Of a DNA stretch of 64,000 bases, positions 16,710 to 26,558 are shown in pieces. A program made the position numbers and the translations under genes. How positions within the stretch are numbered: position 1 is the stretch's first letter; each line of letters starts with the position of its first letter. The notes beneath the pieces were generated by a model. That model was not told the origin of the DNA. It did not search any database and was given only the letters and a program-made list of their open reading frames with translations. The DNA is from JBDSSS01 sp039928615. GTDB taxonomy: Bacteria > Actinomycetota > Actinomycetes > Actinomycetales > Dermatophilaceae. Location of the stretch: the NCBI GenBank assembly GCA_039928615.1, contig JBDSSS010000081.1:1-64000 (forward strand), given 5' to 3'.

Positions 16710-18004
16710 GTGGTCCTCCGTGCAGTGGCGTGGGCGAGCGTGGTGAGGTTTGCGACCCCGAGCGGGTGCAGCGCGGCGTCCTCGAGGCGGGCGAGGGCGA
16801 GGGCGAGCTCCCGGTCGATCCGGGCCTCCACCTCGTCGCGGACCCCTGCCTCGACCATAAGGCGCTGGAGGTGCGGGACGTCGTCGGGGGTGATGACGCA
16901 GGCCGGGCCCAGGTAGCGCTCGCTCGCCTCGGCGGGAAGCAGCCGGCGCGCCTCGGCGAGCAGCACCGTGGCCTTGGCGGCGAGCAGGTCGTCACCGACG
17001 GGCTTGCCGGTCGTGGCGGGGTCGCCCCAGACGCCGAGGATGTCGTCGCGCAGCGCGAAGGCCTCGCCGAGGTGCTCCCCGTATGCCGTGAGCGCCGCGA
17101 GCTGGTCGTCGTCGGCCCCCGCGGCGAGCGCGCCGAGCAGGAGCGGCCGCTGGATCGTGTAGGCGCCGGACTTGAGGCGGGCCACCCGGCGCGCGTGGTC
17201 GAGGTCGCGGCGGCGGGCCGCGGCGGCGGTGACGTCGAGGAGCTGGCCGTGGACCAGCTCGCGGAGCATCTCGCGCCAGAGGGAGCGGAGGCTCGCGGGG
17301 GCGTCGGCGATGAGCACGGCTGCCTCGCTGAGGGCGAGGTCGCCGAGCAGGATCGCGACGCTGTCGCCGAAGAGGGCCGGGTCGCCGAGGGCCCCGTGCG
17401 ACTCGTGCGCGGCGGCGGCCTCGACGTGGGCCGTCGCCCGGCCGCGTCGGGAGTGACCCCGATCCATGATGTCGTCGTGGACGAGGGCGAAGAGGTGGAG
17501 CAGCTCGAGCGCCGCGCCGGTGCGGACCATGACGTCGTGGCCGCTCGGGTCGAGCGCGACGTCGCCGGCGGGCTGCCCGTCGGACAGGCCGTCGCTCCGG
17601 CCGTGCGCCGCGACCCATCCCCAGTGGCACATCAACGGCCGCAGCCGCTTGCCCGTCGCCGGCAGCAGCCAGCCGAGCAGGGTCTCGGGGAGGTCCTCGC
17701 CGAGGATGTCGGGCGGGCCCGGCACCCGGTCGGCCCAGCCGGCAGCGAGGTCGGCGTGGACCTCGCGCAGGATCACGTCGATGGCGGCCATCGTGCCGTC
17801 GGCGTCCGTGACCGTCAGTGCGCTCCGGCGGTCCGAGGCCGGTTGCCGCCGGTCGACGCCCCTCGGCCGCCGGTCGTGGCCGCTGGCCGGCCCGGAGCCG
17901 TGTCGACCCGCCGGCGCGGTCCGGTGGATGTCTCGCCGGGGGGTCTGTCCGGCTCCGATGCCGGTGTTCGTGTCGTTGCCGATGGCTGACCGTTCGGGAC
18001 TCAC
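16706..18004 (-). CDS. crtE: geranylgeranyl diphosphate synthase (polyprenyl synthetase)
   Basis: 432 residues if translation begins at GTG 18004, which is preceded by GGAGAAGT. The synthase core starts near AAIDVILREVHADLAAGW. The first Asp-rich motif is VHDDIMDRG and the second is LRDDILGVWGDPATTGKPVG, matching actinobacterial GGPP synthases; LLPATGKRLRP is the diphosphate-binding GKRxRP region. The first 90 residues are Arg/Pro/Gly-rich and not part of the fold, making the protein longer than usual. A downstream start at ATG (MAAIDVIL) would give a family-size enzyme, so the true start is open. It is the first gene of the minus-strand carotenoid operon and supplies C20 precursor. Confidence 0.9.
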   Translation of the reverse strand: MSPERSAIGNDTNTGIGAGQTPRRDIHRTAPAGRHGSGPASGHDRRPRGVDRRQPASDRRSALTVTDADGTMAAIDVILREVHADLAAGWADRVPGPPDILGEDLPETLLGWLLPATGKRLRPLMCHWGWVAAHGRSDGLSDGQPAGDVALDPSGHDVMVRTGAALELLHLFALVHDDIMDRGHSRRGRATAHVEAAAAHESHGALGDPALFGDSVAILLGDLALSEAAVLIADAPASLRSLWREMLRELVHGQLLDVTAAAARRRDLDHARRVARLKSGAYTIQRPLLLGALAAGADDDQLAALTAYGEHLGEAFALRDDILGVWGDPATTGKPVGDDLLAAKATVLLAEARRLLPAEASERYLGPACVITPDDVPHLQRLMVEAGVRDEVEARIDRELALALARLEDAALHPLGVANLTTLAHATARRTT

Positions 18005-18135
18005 ACTTCTCCTTCGGGGGGCTTGAGGCCTCTCCCGCCCCATCCTGCCCCAGGCGGGCCCGACTCTCACCTGTGTCGAAACGATTTGACCCCGGCGGGC
18101 TTGCGGCCGGGACCCTCGGACCGCACGCTGGCGGC

Positions 18136-18639
18136 ATGACCACTTCGGTGCGCGAGGACCGCGAGATCCCCCTGACCGTCGCGCAGGTCCTCGACGTGCT
18201 GCGGAGCCCGGCGCACTGGGAGGCCCGGGTCCGCGACGCCGGCGAGGGCCGCCTCGAGCTCACCGGCCTCGAGGTCTCCGACACCGGGGTCGAGGCGACG
18301 CTCACCGGGCCGGTCCCGCTCGACTGGCTGCCGTCGGTCGTCCGGGCGCGGGTGACCTCGCCCCCGTCGATCCGCCGGGTCGAGCGCTGGACGGCCGTGG
18401 GTGACGGGCCCGGCGGGCCGCCCACCGCCCTGGCCGGCGTGCTCGACTTCACCGTCACCGGGGTGAGCGCGACCGTCGCCGGGACGGGCACGGTCCGCCC
18501 GGTCCCGACCGGCAGCCGGATCGTCGTCGACCTGGCAGTCGGGGTCGACATGCCCTTCATCGGCGGTCTCATCGAGCAGGCCATCGCGAGCCAGATCGGC
18601 CCCAACCTCGCCCGCGAGCTCGCCCTCATCGGCCGCTGA
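18136..18639 (+). CDS. DUF2505 domain protein
   Basis: 167 residues. The pattern of an SRPBCC-like hydrophobic-ligand fold is visible: REIPLTVAQVLDVLRSPAHW at the start, alternating strands in the middle, and a C-terminal helix GGLIEQAIASQIGPNLAREL. DUF2505 proteins are common in high-GC actinobacteria and have no established function. ATG 18136 gives the family-like N-terminus. Divergent from crtE, it could share regulation with the carotenoid operon, but nothing in the sequence proves this. Confidence 0.8.
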   Translation: MTTSVREDREIPLTVAQVLDVLRSPAHWEARVRDAGEGRLELTGLEVSDTGVEATLTGPVPLDWLPSVVRARVTSPPSIRRVERWTAVGDGPGGPPTALAGVLDFTVTGVSATVAGTGTVRPVPTGSRIVVDLAVGVDMPFIGGLIEQAIASQIGPNLARELALIGR

Positions 18640-18746
18640 CCGGTCGGCTCCGCACCCGGCCGGTGACGCTGGCCGCAGCCGGTCCGCCGTCGTAGTGTGA
18701 TCGGGAGCCGGCCCGGCCACGGCCGTCCGACCGGGAGGATCCCACC

Positions 18747-21320
18747 GTGCAGTTCGACACCACCGTCAACGGGTCGCCGCGGAGTGTGGAGGTCGGTGGG
18801 TCCGAGTCGGCCGTCGACGTGCTGCGCGGCCAGCTGGAGCTGACCGGCACCAAGCTCGTCTGCGGCGCCGGGGTCTGCGGCGCGTGCACCGTGCTGCTCG
18901 ACGGCGAGCCCGTCGCCAGCTGCCTCCTGCCGGCGACCCGTCTGCGCGAGGCCGACGTGACGACGGTCGAAGGGGTGGCCGGAGACAACGGCCTGCACCC
19001 GGTGCAGCTCGCCTTCCTCGCCCACGACGGACTCCAGTGCGGCTTCTGCACCCCCGGCTTCATCGTCAGCGCTGCCGCCTTCCACGACCGGTGGCGCGCC
19101 GAGCATGGCACCGACGAGCCCGACCGGCAGACCATCGCGGCGGCCCTCGCCGGCCACCTCTGCCGGTGCGGCTCCTACGAGGGCATCTACCGGGCCGTGG
19201 CCGCTGCCTGCCGCGGTGAGCACGACGACGGCGTGGTGCAGGTCGTCCGGGTCGACGGCCCCGAGAAGGTCACGGGCACAGCGGCATACACGGTCGACAT
19301 CACGCTCCCGGGGATGCTCCACGGTGTGATCCGGCGGTCCCCGGTCGCGGCCGCGATCGTCCGCCGGATGGACCTCGAGCCCGTGCCGTATGCCGTCGAC
19401 CTGCTCCCGGACGACCGCCGGGTCCGCTGGGCGGGGCAGCCGCTGCTCGCCGTCGCGGCCGAGACGGTCGCCGCCGCACGACGGGCGGCGGCCGGCGTCG
19501 AGGTCGACCTCCAGCCGCTGCCGCACGTGCTCGACCCGGTGGTCGCCGCGCGCGACGACGCGCCGCTCGTCTACGCCGACAAGGCCGCGCGCCGGCAGGC
19601 GCCGAACGCCTCGGAGGGCGGCTCGCCACCGGCCCCGTGGCACGGCAACGTCCGCGGTCCGAGCCGGGTGCCCTTCTTCGGGACGCTCGCCAAGCGGCGG
19701 ATCTCCACCGCCCGTGGGCGCGGGTCGACCGGACTCGTCGAGCTCGAGTTCCACACGACGTCCCAGCTGCACACGAGCTTCGAGCCCCACGCGTGCGTGG
19801 CCGACTGGACCAACCCCGACCTGCTCCGACTCTGGGTGAGCACCCAGGCCGTCGAGGAGGTCGGGATCGCCGCCGCAGAGCGCTTCGGCCTCGAGCCCGA
19901 CCAGGTCGAGGTCATCGCCGACCACGTCGGCGGCGGCTTCGGCTCCAAGCTCGGCATGTCGGTCGAGACCGTGGCCGCGATCGAGCTGAGCCGGGCCAGC
20001 GGCCGGCCGGTGAGCGTCGTGCTCGACCGCCGCGAGGAGCTGACCGGAACGGGTAACCGTCCCGGTGGCCGGGTGGCCGTCTCCCTGCTCGCCGACGAGG
20101 CCGACGGCGGACTCGAGGCGCTCGTCGTCGACAGCGAGAGCCACGGCGGGGTCTCGATCGGTGCCTCCGTCGCGGCGCTCGCGATGCTCAGCTACGAGCG
20201 GTCGCCCCGGCTCGCGCGCGACACCGACGTCGTGACGAACGCCCCGCCCGGCAAGCCCTTCCGGGGCCCCGGCGGCCCGACCTACGCGTGGGCCCTCGAG
20301 CAGACCATCGACGAGGCCGCGCACCGGCTCGGCCGTGACCCCATCGACCTGCGTCGGCAGTGGGACGGCAACGCGAAGCGGTCGGCCCTCTACGACTGGG
20401 CCGCGGAGCTCCCGCTGTGGCTCGACCGGCCGTCGACGGGCAGCCAGACCGGCCGCTACCGCCGCGGGGTCGGGGTGGCCGCCGCCAACTGGGTCTACTT
20501 CGTCGACCCCGACACCGAGGTCGTCGTCTCCGTGGACCGCGGCCGGCTCGTCGCGGAGACGGCCAGCCAGGACATGGGCACGGGCAGCCGCACCGTCGTG
20601 GCCCGTGCCGTCGCCGAGGTCTTCGACGTGGCGCCCGAGGCCGTCGAGGTCCGGCTCGGCCGGTCCACCGCAGCGACGACCCACGGGCCGACGTCGGGCG
20701 GCAGCCGCACCACGGTGTCGCTGTGGCCCACCGCCCGCGAGGCCGCCCAGCGGCTCCGCGCCCTCGTCGGGGGACCCGTCACCACCGCGCACGACGGGCT
20801 CTCGGCCACCGCGACGCGGGGCGGCGACCGCGGGCTGCGGGCCGTGCCGATCACGTCGGACCACCTGCAGGTCGGCCGCGGCTTCTCCGGCGCGGTCCAC
20901 GTCACCGAGGTCGAGGTCGACACGCGCACGGGACGCACCCGGGTGCTCACGGTCAAGGGAGGCATCGCCGCCGGGCGGATCCACGTGCCGGAGCTGGCCC
21001 GGAGCCAGTGCGAGGGCTCGATCATCCAGGGCATCGGCCTCGCGCTCTACGAGGGCCAGGTGCTCGACCCGCACACCGGGCTCACCCTCAGCTCGACCCT
21101 CGACGACTACCGGATCCCGCAGCTCGGCGACACCCCGGAGATCGAGATCCACTTCCACGAGGACGGCTGGGACCGGGTGCCCGGGGGTGGGATCGGTCTC
21201 GGCGAGGTCGCGACGATCAGCCCGGCGGCCTCGGTCGGCAACGCCATCCACAACGCGACCGGGTGGCGACCGCTCACCCTGCCGGTGCGACCCGACCGGG
21301 TCATGGAGGCCCTGCGATGA
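18747..21320 (+). CDS. molybdenum hydroxylase, fused 2Fe-2S and molybdopterin subunits (xanthine dehydrogenase/aldehyde oxidase family)
   Basis: 857 residues from GTG 18747, with GGGAGGA at good distance. Residues 1-160 are a 2Fe-2S subunit: the ferredoxin-type cluster Cys are in VCGAGVCGACTVL and a following VASC, and the helical-domain cluster in CGFCTPGF and CRCGSYEG. Without a gap the chain continues into the Moco subunit (VDGPEKVTGTAAYTVDI, GGGFGSK, KPFRGPGG, QDMGTGSRTV). The likely catalytic Glu is in GGGIGLGEVATIS near the C-terminus. Such enzymes hydroxylate aldehydes or N-heterocycles with water as oxygen source. The two parts are usually separate genes, so the fusion is notable. No signal peptide is seen, so it is cytoplasmic. 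Confidence 0.9.
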   Translation: MQFDTTVNGSPRSVEVGGSESAVDVLRGQLELTGTKLVCGAGVCGACTVLLDGEPVASCLLPATRLREADVTTVEGVAGDNGLHPVQLAFLAHDGLQCGFCTPGFIVSAAAFHDRWRAEHGTDEPDRQTIAAALAGHLCRCGSYEGIYRAVAAACRGEHDDGVVQVVRVDGPEKVTGTAAYTVDITLPGMLHGVIRRSPVAAAIVRRMDLEPVPYAVDLLPDDRRVRWAGQPLLAVAAETVAAARRAAAGVEVDLQPLPHVLDPVVAARDDAPLVYADKAARRQAPNASEGGSPPAPWHGNVRGPSRVPFFGTLAKRRISTARGRGSTGLVELEFHTTSQLHTSFEPHACVADWTNPDLLRLWVSTQAVEEVGIAAAERFGLEPDQVEVIADHVGGGFGSKLGMSVETVAAIELSRASGRPVSVVLDRREELTGTGNRPGGRVAVSLLADEADGGLEALVVDSESHGGVSIGASVAALAMLSYERSPRLARDTDVVTNAPPGKPFRGPGGPTYAWALEQTIDEAAHRLGRDPIDLRRQWDGNAKRSALYDWAAELPLWLDRPSTGSQTGRYRRGVGVAAANWVYFVDPDTEVVVSVDRGRLVAETASQDMGTGSRTVVARAVAEVFDVAPEAVEVRLGRSTAATTHGPTSGGSRTTVSLWPTAREAAQRLRALVGGPVTTAHDGLSATATRGGDRGLRAVPITSDHLQVGRGFSGAVHVTEVEVDTRTGRTRVLTVKGGIAAGRIHVPELARSQCEGSIIQGIGLALYEGQVLDPHTGLTLSSTLDDYRIPQLGDTPEIEIHFHEDGWDRVPGGGIGLGEVATISPAASVGNAIHNATGWRPLTLPVRPDRVMEALR

Positions 21321-22303
21321 CCGACATCACCTTCGTCACCTCGCTCGAGCAGCTGCACGAGGTGCCCGACGGCGCCACCGTCGACGACACCGTCTACCGA
21401 GCGGGTGGGACCGACCTGCAGGACCGGCTGCGCACGAGCAACGCCGAGCCGCGGATCATCGACCTCACCGGGCTGCCCGGCTTCGCCGACGTCTCCACGG
21501 CGGACGACGGCGGCCTGGTCATCGGGGCGGGCGTCACCGTGGCCCGCCTCGCCCGCGACCTGGCAGGCTCGCACCCGGCCCTCGCGCTGACCTGCGCGGG
21601 CCTGGCCACCCCGCAGGTGCGAGCCGTCGCGACGATCGGCGGCAACCTGCTCCAGCACACGCGCTGCTGGTACTACCGCCACCCCGAGACCACCTGCCTC
21701 AAGTCGGGGGGCACGACGTGCCCGGCCCGCGACGGTCGCCACCTCTACGGCGTCGCCTTCGACACCTCACCGTGCGTGCACCCGCACCCGTCGTCGGTCG
21801 CCATGGCCCTGCTCACCTACGACGCGACCGTGACCGTCTCCGGCGGCGGGCGCCTTGGGGTGGAGGAGCTGCTCGGTGGCCCCGACGGCCCCGACGGCCC
21901 TATCGGCTCCGACGGCACGCGGGACCACCACCTCCCGGCGGGTGAGGTGCTCACCACGGTCGTCCTGCCGCCGGCGCTGGACGGCGAGCGGGCGGCATAC
22001 TTCCGGGCGATCAGCCGCTTCGAGGCGGAGTGGCCGCTCGTCGAGGCGGTCTGCCGGGTGCAGATCGGTGACGACGCCCGGGTCGCGCAGTGCGGGATCG
22101 CGATCGGCGGGGTGGCCCCGGTGCCGCTGCGCCTGCACGCGGCCGAGGACCTGCTGACCGGCTCCCGTCTCGACGACCTGACGATCGACGCCGTGTGCGA
22201 GGCGGCGACGGTCGGCGCCAACCCGCTCCCCGAGACCGGCTACAAGGTGGCGCTCATCGCGGCGACCGTCCGCGAGGTGCTCGAGCGCGTCGCCGCCGGC
22301 TGA
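21317..22303 (+). CDS. FAD-binding subunit of the molybdenum hydroxylase, with extra Cys cluster motif
   Basis: 328 residues, ATGA-coupled to the large subunit. The FAD pyrophosphate motifs are AGGTDLQDRL and ATIGGNLLQ, and a CO-dehydrogenase flavoprotein C-terminal domain follows. Between them sits an insert with four Cys (RCWYYRHPETTCLK, GGTTCPARDG, DTSPCVHPHPSS). In PaoB/YagS-type aldehyde oxidoreductases this insert binds a 4Fe-4S cluster between the FAD and 2Fe-2S centres. It suggests a PaoABC-like electron path rather than a classic xanthine dehydrogenase. Maturation factors (XdhC type) are not in the window. Confidence 0.9.
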   Translation: MTDITFVTSLEQLHEVPDGATVDDTVYRAGGTDLQDRLRTSNAEPRIIDLTGLPGFADVSTADDGGLVIGAGVTVARLARDLAGSHPALALTCAGLATPQVRAVATIGGNLLQHTRCWYYRHPETTCLKSGGTTCPARDGRHLYGVAFDTSPCVHPHPSSVAMALLTYDATVTVSGGGRLGVEELLGGPDGPDGPIGSDGTRDHHLPAGEVLTTVVLPPALDGERAAYFRAISRFEAEWPLVEAVCRVQIGDDARVAQCGIAIGGVAPVPLRLHAAEDLLTGSRLDDLTIDAVCEAATVGANPLPETGYKVALIAATVREVLERVAAG

Positions 22304-22327
22304 GGACCCCGGCGGTCGTCGGGCGGG

Positions 22328-23074
22328 TCAGTCCGGCGAGACGGCCAGCTGCGCCGTCATCGCCGACTGGGCCTCCGCGACGATGAGGGCCATCCCGGCC
22401 TCCGCCGCCGCCGCGTCGCGCGAGGCGATCGCGTCGGCGACCTCGCGGTGCCAGTCGATGGCCTGCGGGTTCGGGTTCGACGGCATCAGGTGGTGGTGGG
22501 TCCGGCCGGCCAGGACCTCCTCGACGAGGTCGCCGAAGCGGGCCAGCATCGGGTTGCCCGACGCCCGCAGCAGCGTGTGGTGGAAGACCGCGTCGTGCCG
22601 CAGGTAGGCCTCGAGGTCCCCGCGCCGCCCGGTGGATGACATGCCGGCCGCTGCGGAGGCGAGGGCGTCCTGCTGGGCCACCGACGCGCGACCCGCGGCC
22701 AGCCGGGCCGCGACCGGCTCGATGCCGCTTCGCAGCTCGCTCAGCGACTGGAGCTCGGCCTCGCGTCCGGGACCGGCGAGGCGCCACCGCACGATGAGCG
22801 GGCTGAGGGCGTCCCACTCCTCCTCCGGCCGCACGGTGATCCCGACCCTGCGACGGCTCGCGACGACCCCCATCGACTCGAGCACCTTGACCGCCTCGCG
22901 GGCGATCGACCGTGAGACGCCGTAGCGCTGCTCGACCTGCTCGGTCGACAGGACGGCGCCCGGCACGAGGTGTCCGTCGACGAGGTCGGACCCGAGCTGG
23001 TCGAGCAGGTCGGCGTGCTTGCCCGCACCGCTGGGGGCCGCGCCGGCGGCGCTCGTCGCTCTCACGGGACCCAT
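22328..23074 (-). CDS. gntR: FadR-subfamily GntR regulator, probable gluconate repressor
   Basis: 248 residues. The N-terminal winged helix carries PGAVLSTEQVEQRYGVSRSI, with recognition helix SRSIAREAVKVLESMGVV. The C-terminal FCD domain has the metal/ligand-binding Asp and His residues (LRHDAVFHHTLLRASGN, then WHREVADAI). It is divergent from a gluconate permease and kinase, which is the usual arrangement for a repressor that releases DNA when gluconate or gluconate-6-phosphate is present. The name rests on this context. Confidence 0.85.
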   Translation of the reverse strand: MGPVRATSAAGAAPSGAGKHADLLDQLGSDLVDGHLVPGAVLSTEQVEQRYGVSRSIAREAVKVLESMGVVASRRRVGITVRPEEEWDALSPLIVRWRLAGPGREAELQSLSELRSGIEPVAARLAAGRASVAQQDALASAAAGMSSTGRRGDLEAYLRHDAVFHHTLLRASGNPMLARFGDLVEEVLAGRTHHHLMPSNPNPQAIDWHREVADAIASRDAAAAEAGMALIVAEAQSAMTAQLAVSPD

Positions 23075-23089
23075 CCTGCCGCACCGGCG

Positions 23090-23150
23090 ACGAGATAAAT
23101 AGACATCCGTTAATCACGAAGTCTTTACAATCGTATGCCTATTGCGTCAC
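23090..23150. promoter_or_regulatory. AT-rich divergent promoter/operator region of the gluconate locus
   Basis: This stretch is much richer in A and T than its surroundings and lies between the repressor and permease genes. It contains TACAAT (23126-23131), a plausible -10 for gntP, with TAGACA 20 bases upstream as a weak -35. AGAC (23101) and GTCT (23121) form the ends of a dyad that could be the repressor site. None of these is certain. Confidence 0.4.
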
Positions 23151-23223
23151 CATGGTCGACACGAGCCGCCGGCACCCGCGCGGCCCACCCTCGATCGCCC
23201 CCACCACCTGACAAGGGAGTCAC

Positions 23224-24605
<1,382 letters not shown>

Positions 24606-24609
<4 letters not shown>

Positions 24610-25127
24610 CGACCGAGGTCAGCACGCGGCACATCGTCGTGATGGGCGTCTCGGGCTGTGGCAAGAGCACCGTGGCGGAGGGGATCAGCGAGGCCGCCTC
24701 GCTGCCCTTCGCCGAGGCGGACCGCTTCCACCCGGCCGCCAACATCGAGAAGATGACGGCCGGGATCCCGCTCGAGGACGCCGACCGCTGGCCGTGGCTC
24801 GGGGACCTGTCCGCGTGGATGGCGTCCCAGGCGCGGGAGGGACAGTCGACCGTCATCGCCTGCTCGGCGCTCAAGCGCTCCTACCGCGACCTGCTCCGCA
24901 AGGGCCCGCCGAGCCTCGACTTCGTCCACCTCGCCGGTGACCCCGACGTCATCCGAGCCCGGATGTCGCACCGCAAGGGCCACTTCATGCCCACTTCGCT
25001 GCTCGAGAGCCAGCTTGCGACCCTCGAGCCGCTCGGGCCTGACGAGTCGGGCCTCGTCGTCGACCTCGCCCTGCCCGCCGCGGAGATCATCGAGCGGGCG
25101 GTGCGAGAGCTGGGTCTCACGCCCTAG
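24606..25127 (+). CDS. gntK: gluconokinase
   Basis: 173 residues from GTG 24606, which overlaps the gntP stop. The P-loop VVMGVSGCGKSTVA is at residues 11-24. EADRFHPAANIEKMTAGIPL and DADRWPWLGDL are typical of the short GntK family, as are ACSALKRSYRDLLR and HFMPTSLLESQLATLEP. It phosphorylates gluconate to 6-phosphogluconate, feeding the pentose phosphate or Entner-Doudoroff route. The length equals that of E. coli GntK. Confidence 0.95.
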
Positions 25128-25161
25128 CCCCACCCGTGAGGCCTTCTGGCCGTATGCCGCT

Positions 25162-25190
25162 GAGCCGGCCCCCGCACGGGGGGTCGGCTC
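25162..25190. terminator. bidirectional hairpin between gntK and the MFS gene
   Basis: GAGCCGGCCCCC (25162-25173) pairs with GGGGGTCGGCTC (25179-25190) over 12 bp including one G-T pair, around a five-base loop. It sits between two convergent stop codons. No T-run is present. Confidence 0.6.
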
Positions 25191-25224
25191 TCGTGCGTCC
25201 GGGCGTCGCTGGGCGGAGCTGGTC

Positions 25225-26475
25225 TCAGCTCGTCGTGCGCATCGCCCAGGCGGCGCCGACGGTCGCGGCGGAGACCGCGACGACGAAGACCATCAGGACG
25301 ACCAGCGGTGTGAGAGCCGTCAGCGCGAGACCGATGAGCAGGACCGGCACGGTGAGGCCGGCATACGCGGTGAGGAAGATGGCCGAGAGCGTCTCGCCGC
25401 GCACCTCGACGGGCGCCAGTGACCCGGCCCGGCCGACGGCGGAGCGGAAGAAGAGGCCGACCCCGGCTCCGGCCACGACCCCACCGGCGACGAACGCGGG
25501 AAGCGAGCCCGCTGCGGCGCCGGCGAGCACGCCGAGCAGGCCGAGGACCTGAGCCGCGGCGCCCACCTGGAGCGACCGCTGCGTCGACCAGCCCGCAGCC
25601 CCGACCTGGGCCAGGGCCGCGGCGGCGAAGACCGAGAAGGTCACCGCCCCGGCGACGATGTGGTCGCTCTCGTGGAGCACCCGGACGAGGAAGGTCGGGG
25701 CGAGCGCGGTGAACATCCCGAAGACGGCGAAGGCCGTGAAGGCCGCGGCGCCGGCGGCCGCGAAGGCGCTCCGGGACTCGCGCGGGACGACGACGCGCTG
25801 CGGCCGGTAGGCGGGCCGGGTCCGCGGGCGCTCGACCGTCTCGGGGACGAGTGCCACGGCGGCGGCAGCGACGAGCAGCAGCACGAGGAAGACGGCATAC
25901 GGCAGGCGCAGCGGTGCGGGGGCGAGCTCGGCGAGCAGTCCGCCGACGAGGGGGCCGAGGGCGAGCCCGCCGATGTTGGCCAGACCGGCGACGGTCGCGG
26001 GCCGCCCGGTCCGCTCGTCGGGGCGGTCGGCGAGGTGGAGCTCACCGAGGTGGGCCGTTGCCGTCGCGGCGAGCGCGCCGACGCCGATCCCGCACAGCAG
26101 GCGGGCGACGAGCAGGGCCGGCAGGGCGGCGCTGCTGAGGAAGATCGTGGCCGACGCGACCTCGGTGACGATCGCGAAGAGGACGAGCGGGCGGCGGCCG
26201 ACAGTGTCGCTGAGGTGTCCGACGAGGTAGAGGCTGAGCATGACCCCGACGGCGAAGGCCGCGAAGACGACGGTGACCATGGCGGAGGAGAAGCCGTCGC
26301 GGGCCTGGTAGAGCGCGTAGAGCGGGGTGGGGACCGTCGCGAAGGCCATCACCGTGAGGAACGCGACGGACACGACCCGGAAGCCGGCCGCCGGCCCGAG
26401 CGATCCGCGGCGTCGACCCGACGCGGGGCCTGCCGTTGGGGTGGCGACCGGCGGCGTGGTGGTGAGGGTGCTCAT
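25225..26475 (-). CDS. major facilitator superfamily transporter
   Basis: 416 residues with 12 hydrophobic helices. The loop 2-3 motif A is LVGHLSDTVGRRPLVLF, and the central loop is basic and Pro/Arg-rich (ERPRTRPAYRPQR). It resembles drug or small-molecule exporters, but the substrate cannot be read from sequence. ATG 26475 gives a plain cytoplasmic start (MSTLTTTPP). It is divergent from a LysR regulator that probably controls it. Confidence 0.88.
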   Translation of the reverse strand: MSTLTTTPPVATPTAGPASGRRRGSLGPAAGFRVVSVAFLTVMAFATVPTPLYALYQARDGFSSAMVTVVFAAFAVGVMLSLYLVGHLSDTVGRRPLVLFAIVTEVASATIFLSSAALPALLVARLLCGIGVGALAATATAHLGELHLADRPDERTGRPATVAGLANIGGLALGPLVGGLLAELAPAPLRLPYAVFLVLLLVAAAAVALVPETVERPRTRPAYRPQRVVVPRESRSAFAAAGAAAFTAFAVFGMFTALAPTFLVRVLHESDHIVAGAVTFSVFAAAALAQVGAAGWSTQRSLQVGAAAQVLGLLGVLAGAAAGSLPAFVAGGVVAGAGVGLFFRSAVGRAGSLAPVEVRGETLSAIFLTAYAGLTVPVLLIGLALTALTPLVVLMVFVVAVSAATVGAAWAMRTTS

Positions 26476-26498
26476 GCAGCCAGCATGCGACGGCGACA

Positions 26499-26552
26499 TT
26501 GTCCGTGTCCAACGATGAATCGGAGTCACACTCATCGACAAAGAAGCATAAT
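26499..26552. promoter_or_regulatory. candidate LysR operator and promoter between MFS and lysR genes
   Basis: CGATGA (26513-26518) and TCATCG (26532-26537) form an inverted repeat with 13 bases between, and TTGTC (26499) mirrors GACAA (26537-26541). LysR-type proteins bind such dyads in divergent promoters. CATAAT (26547-26552) is a -10-like element six bases from the regulator's ATG. Confidence 0.45.
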
Positions 26553-26558
26553 AACGGG

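Noticed and set aside
16992..21251. Very long minus-strand open frame of over 1400 codons opposite crtE and the molybdenum hydroxylase
   Set aside because: It is antisense to well-identified genes and has low-complexity Arg/Pro/Gly/Asp-rich translation, typical of shadow frames in GC-rich DNA.
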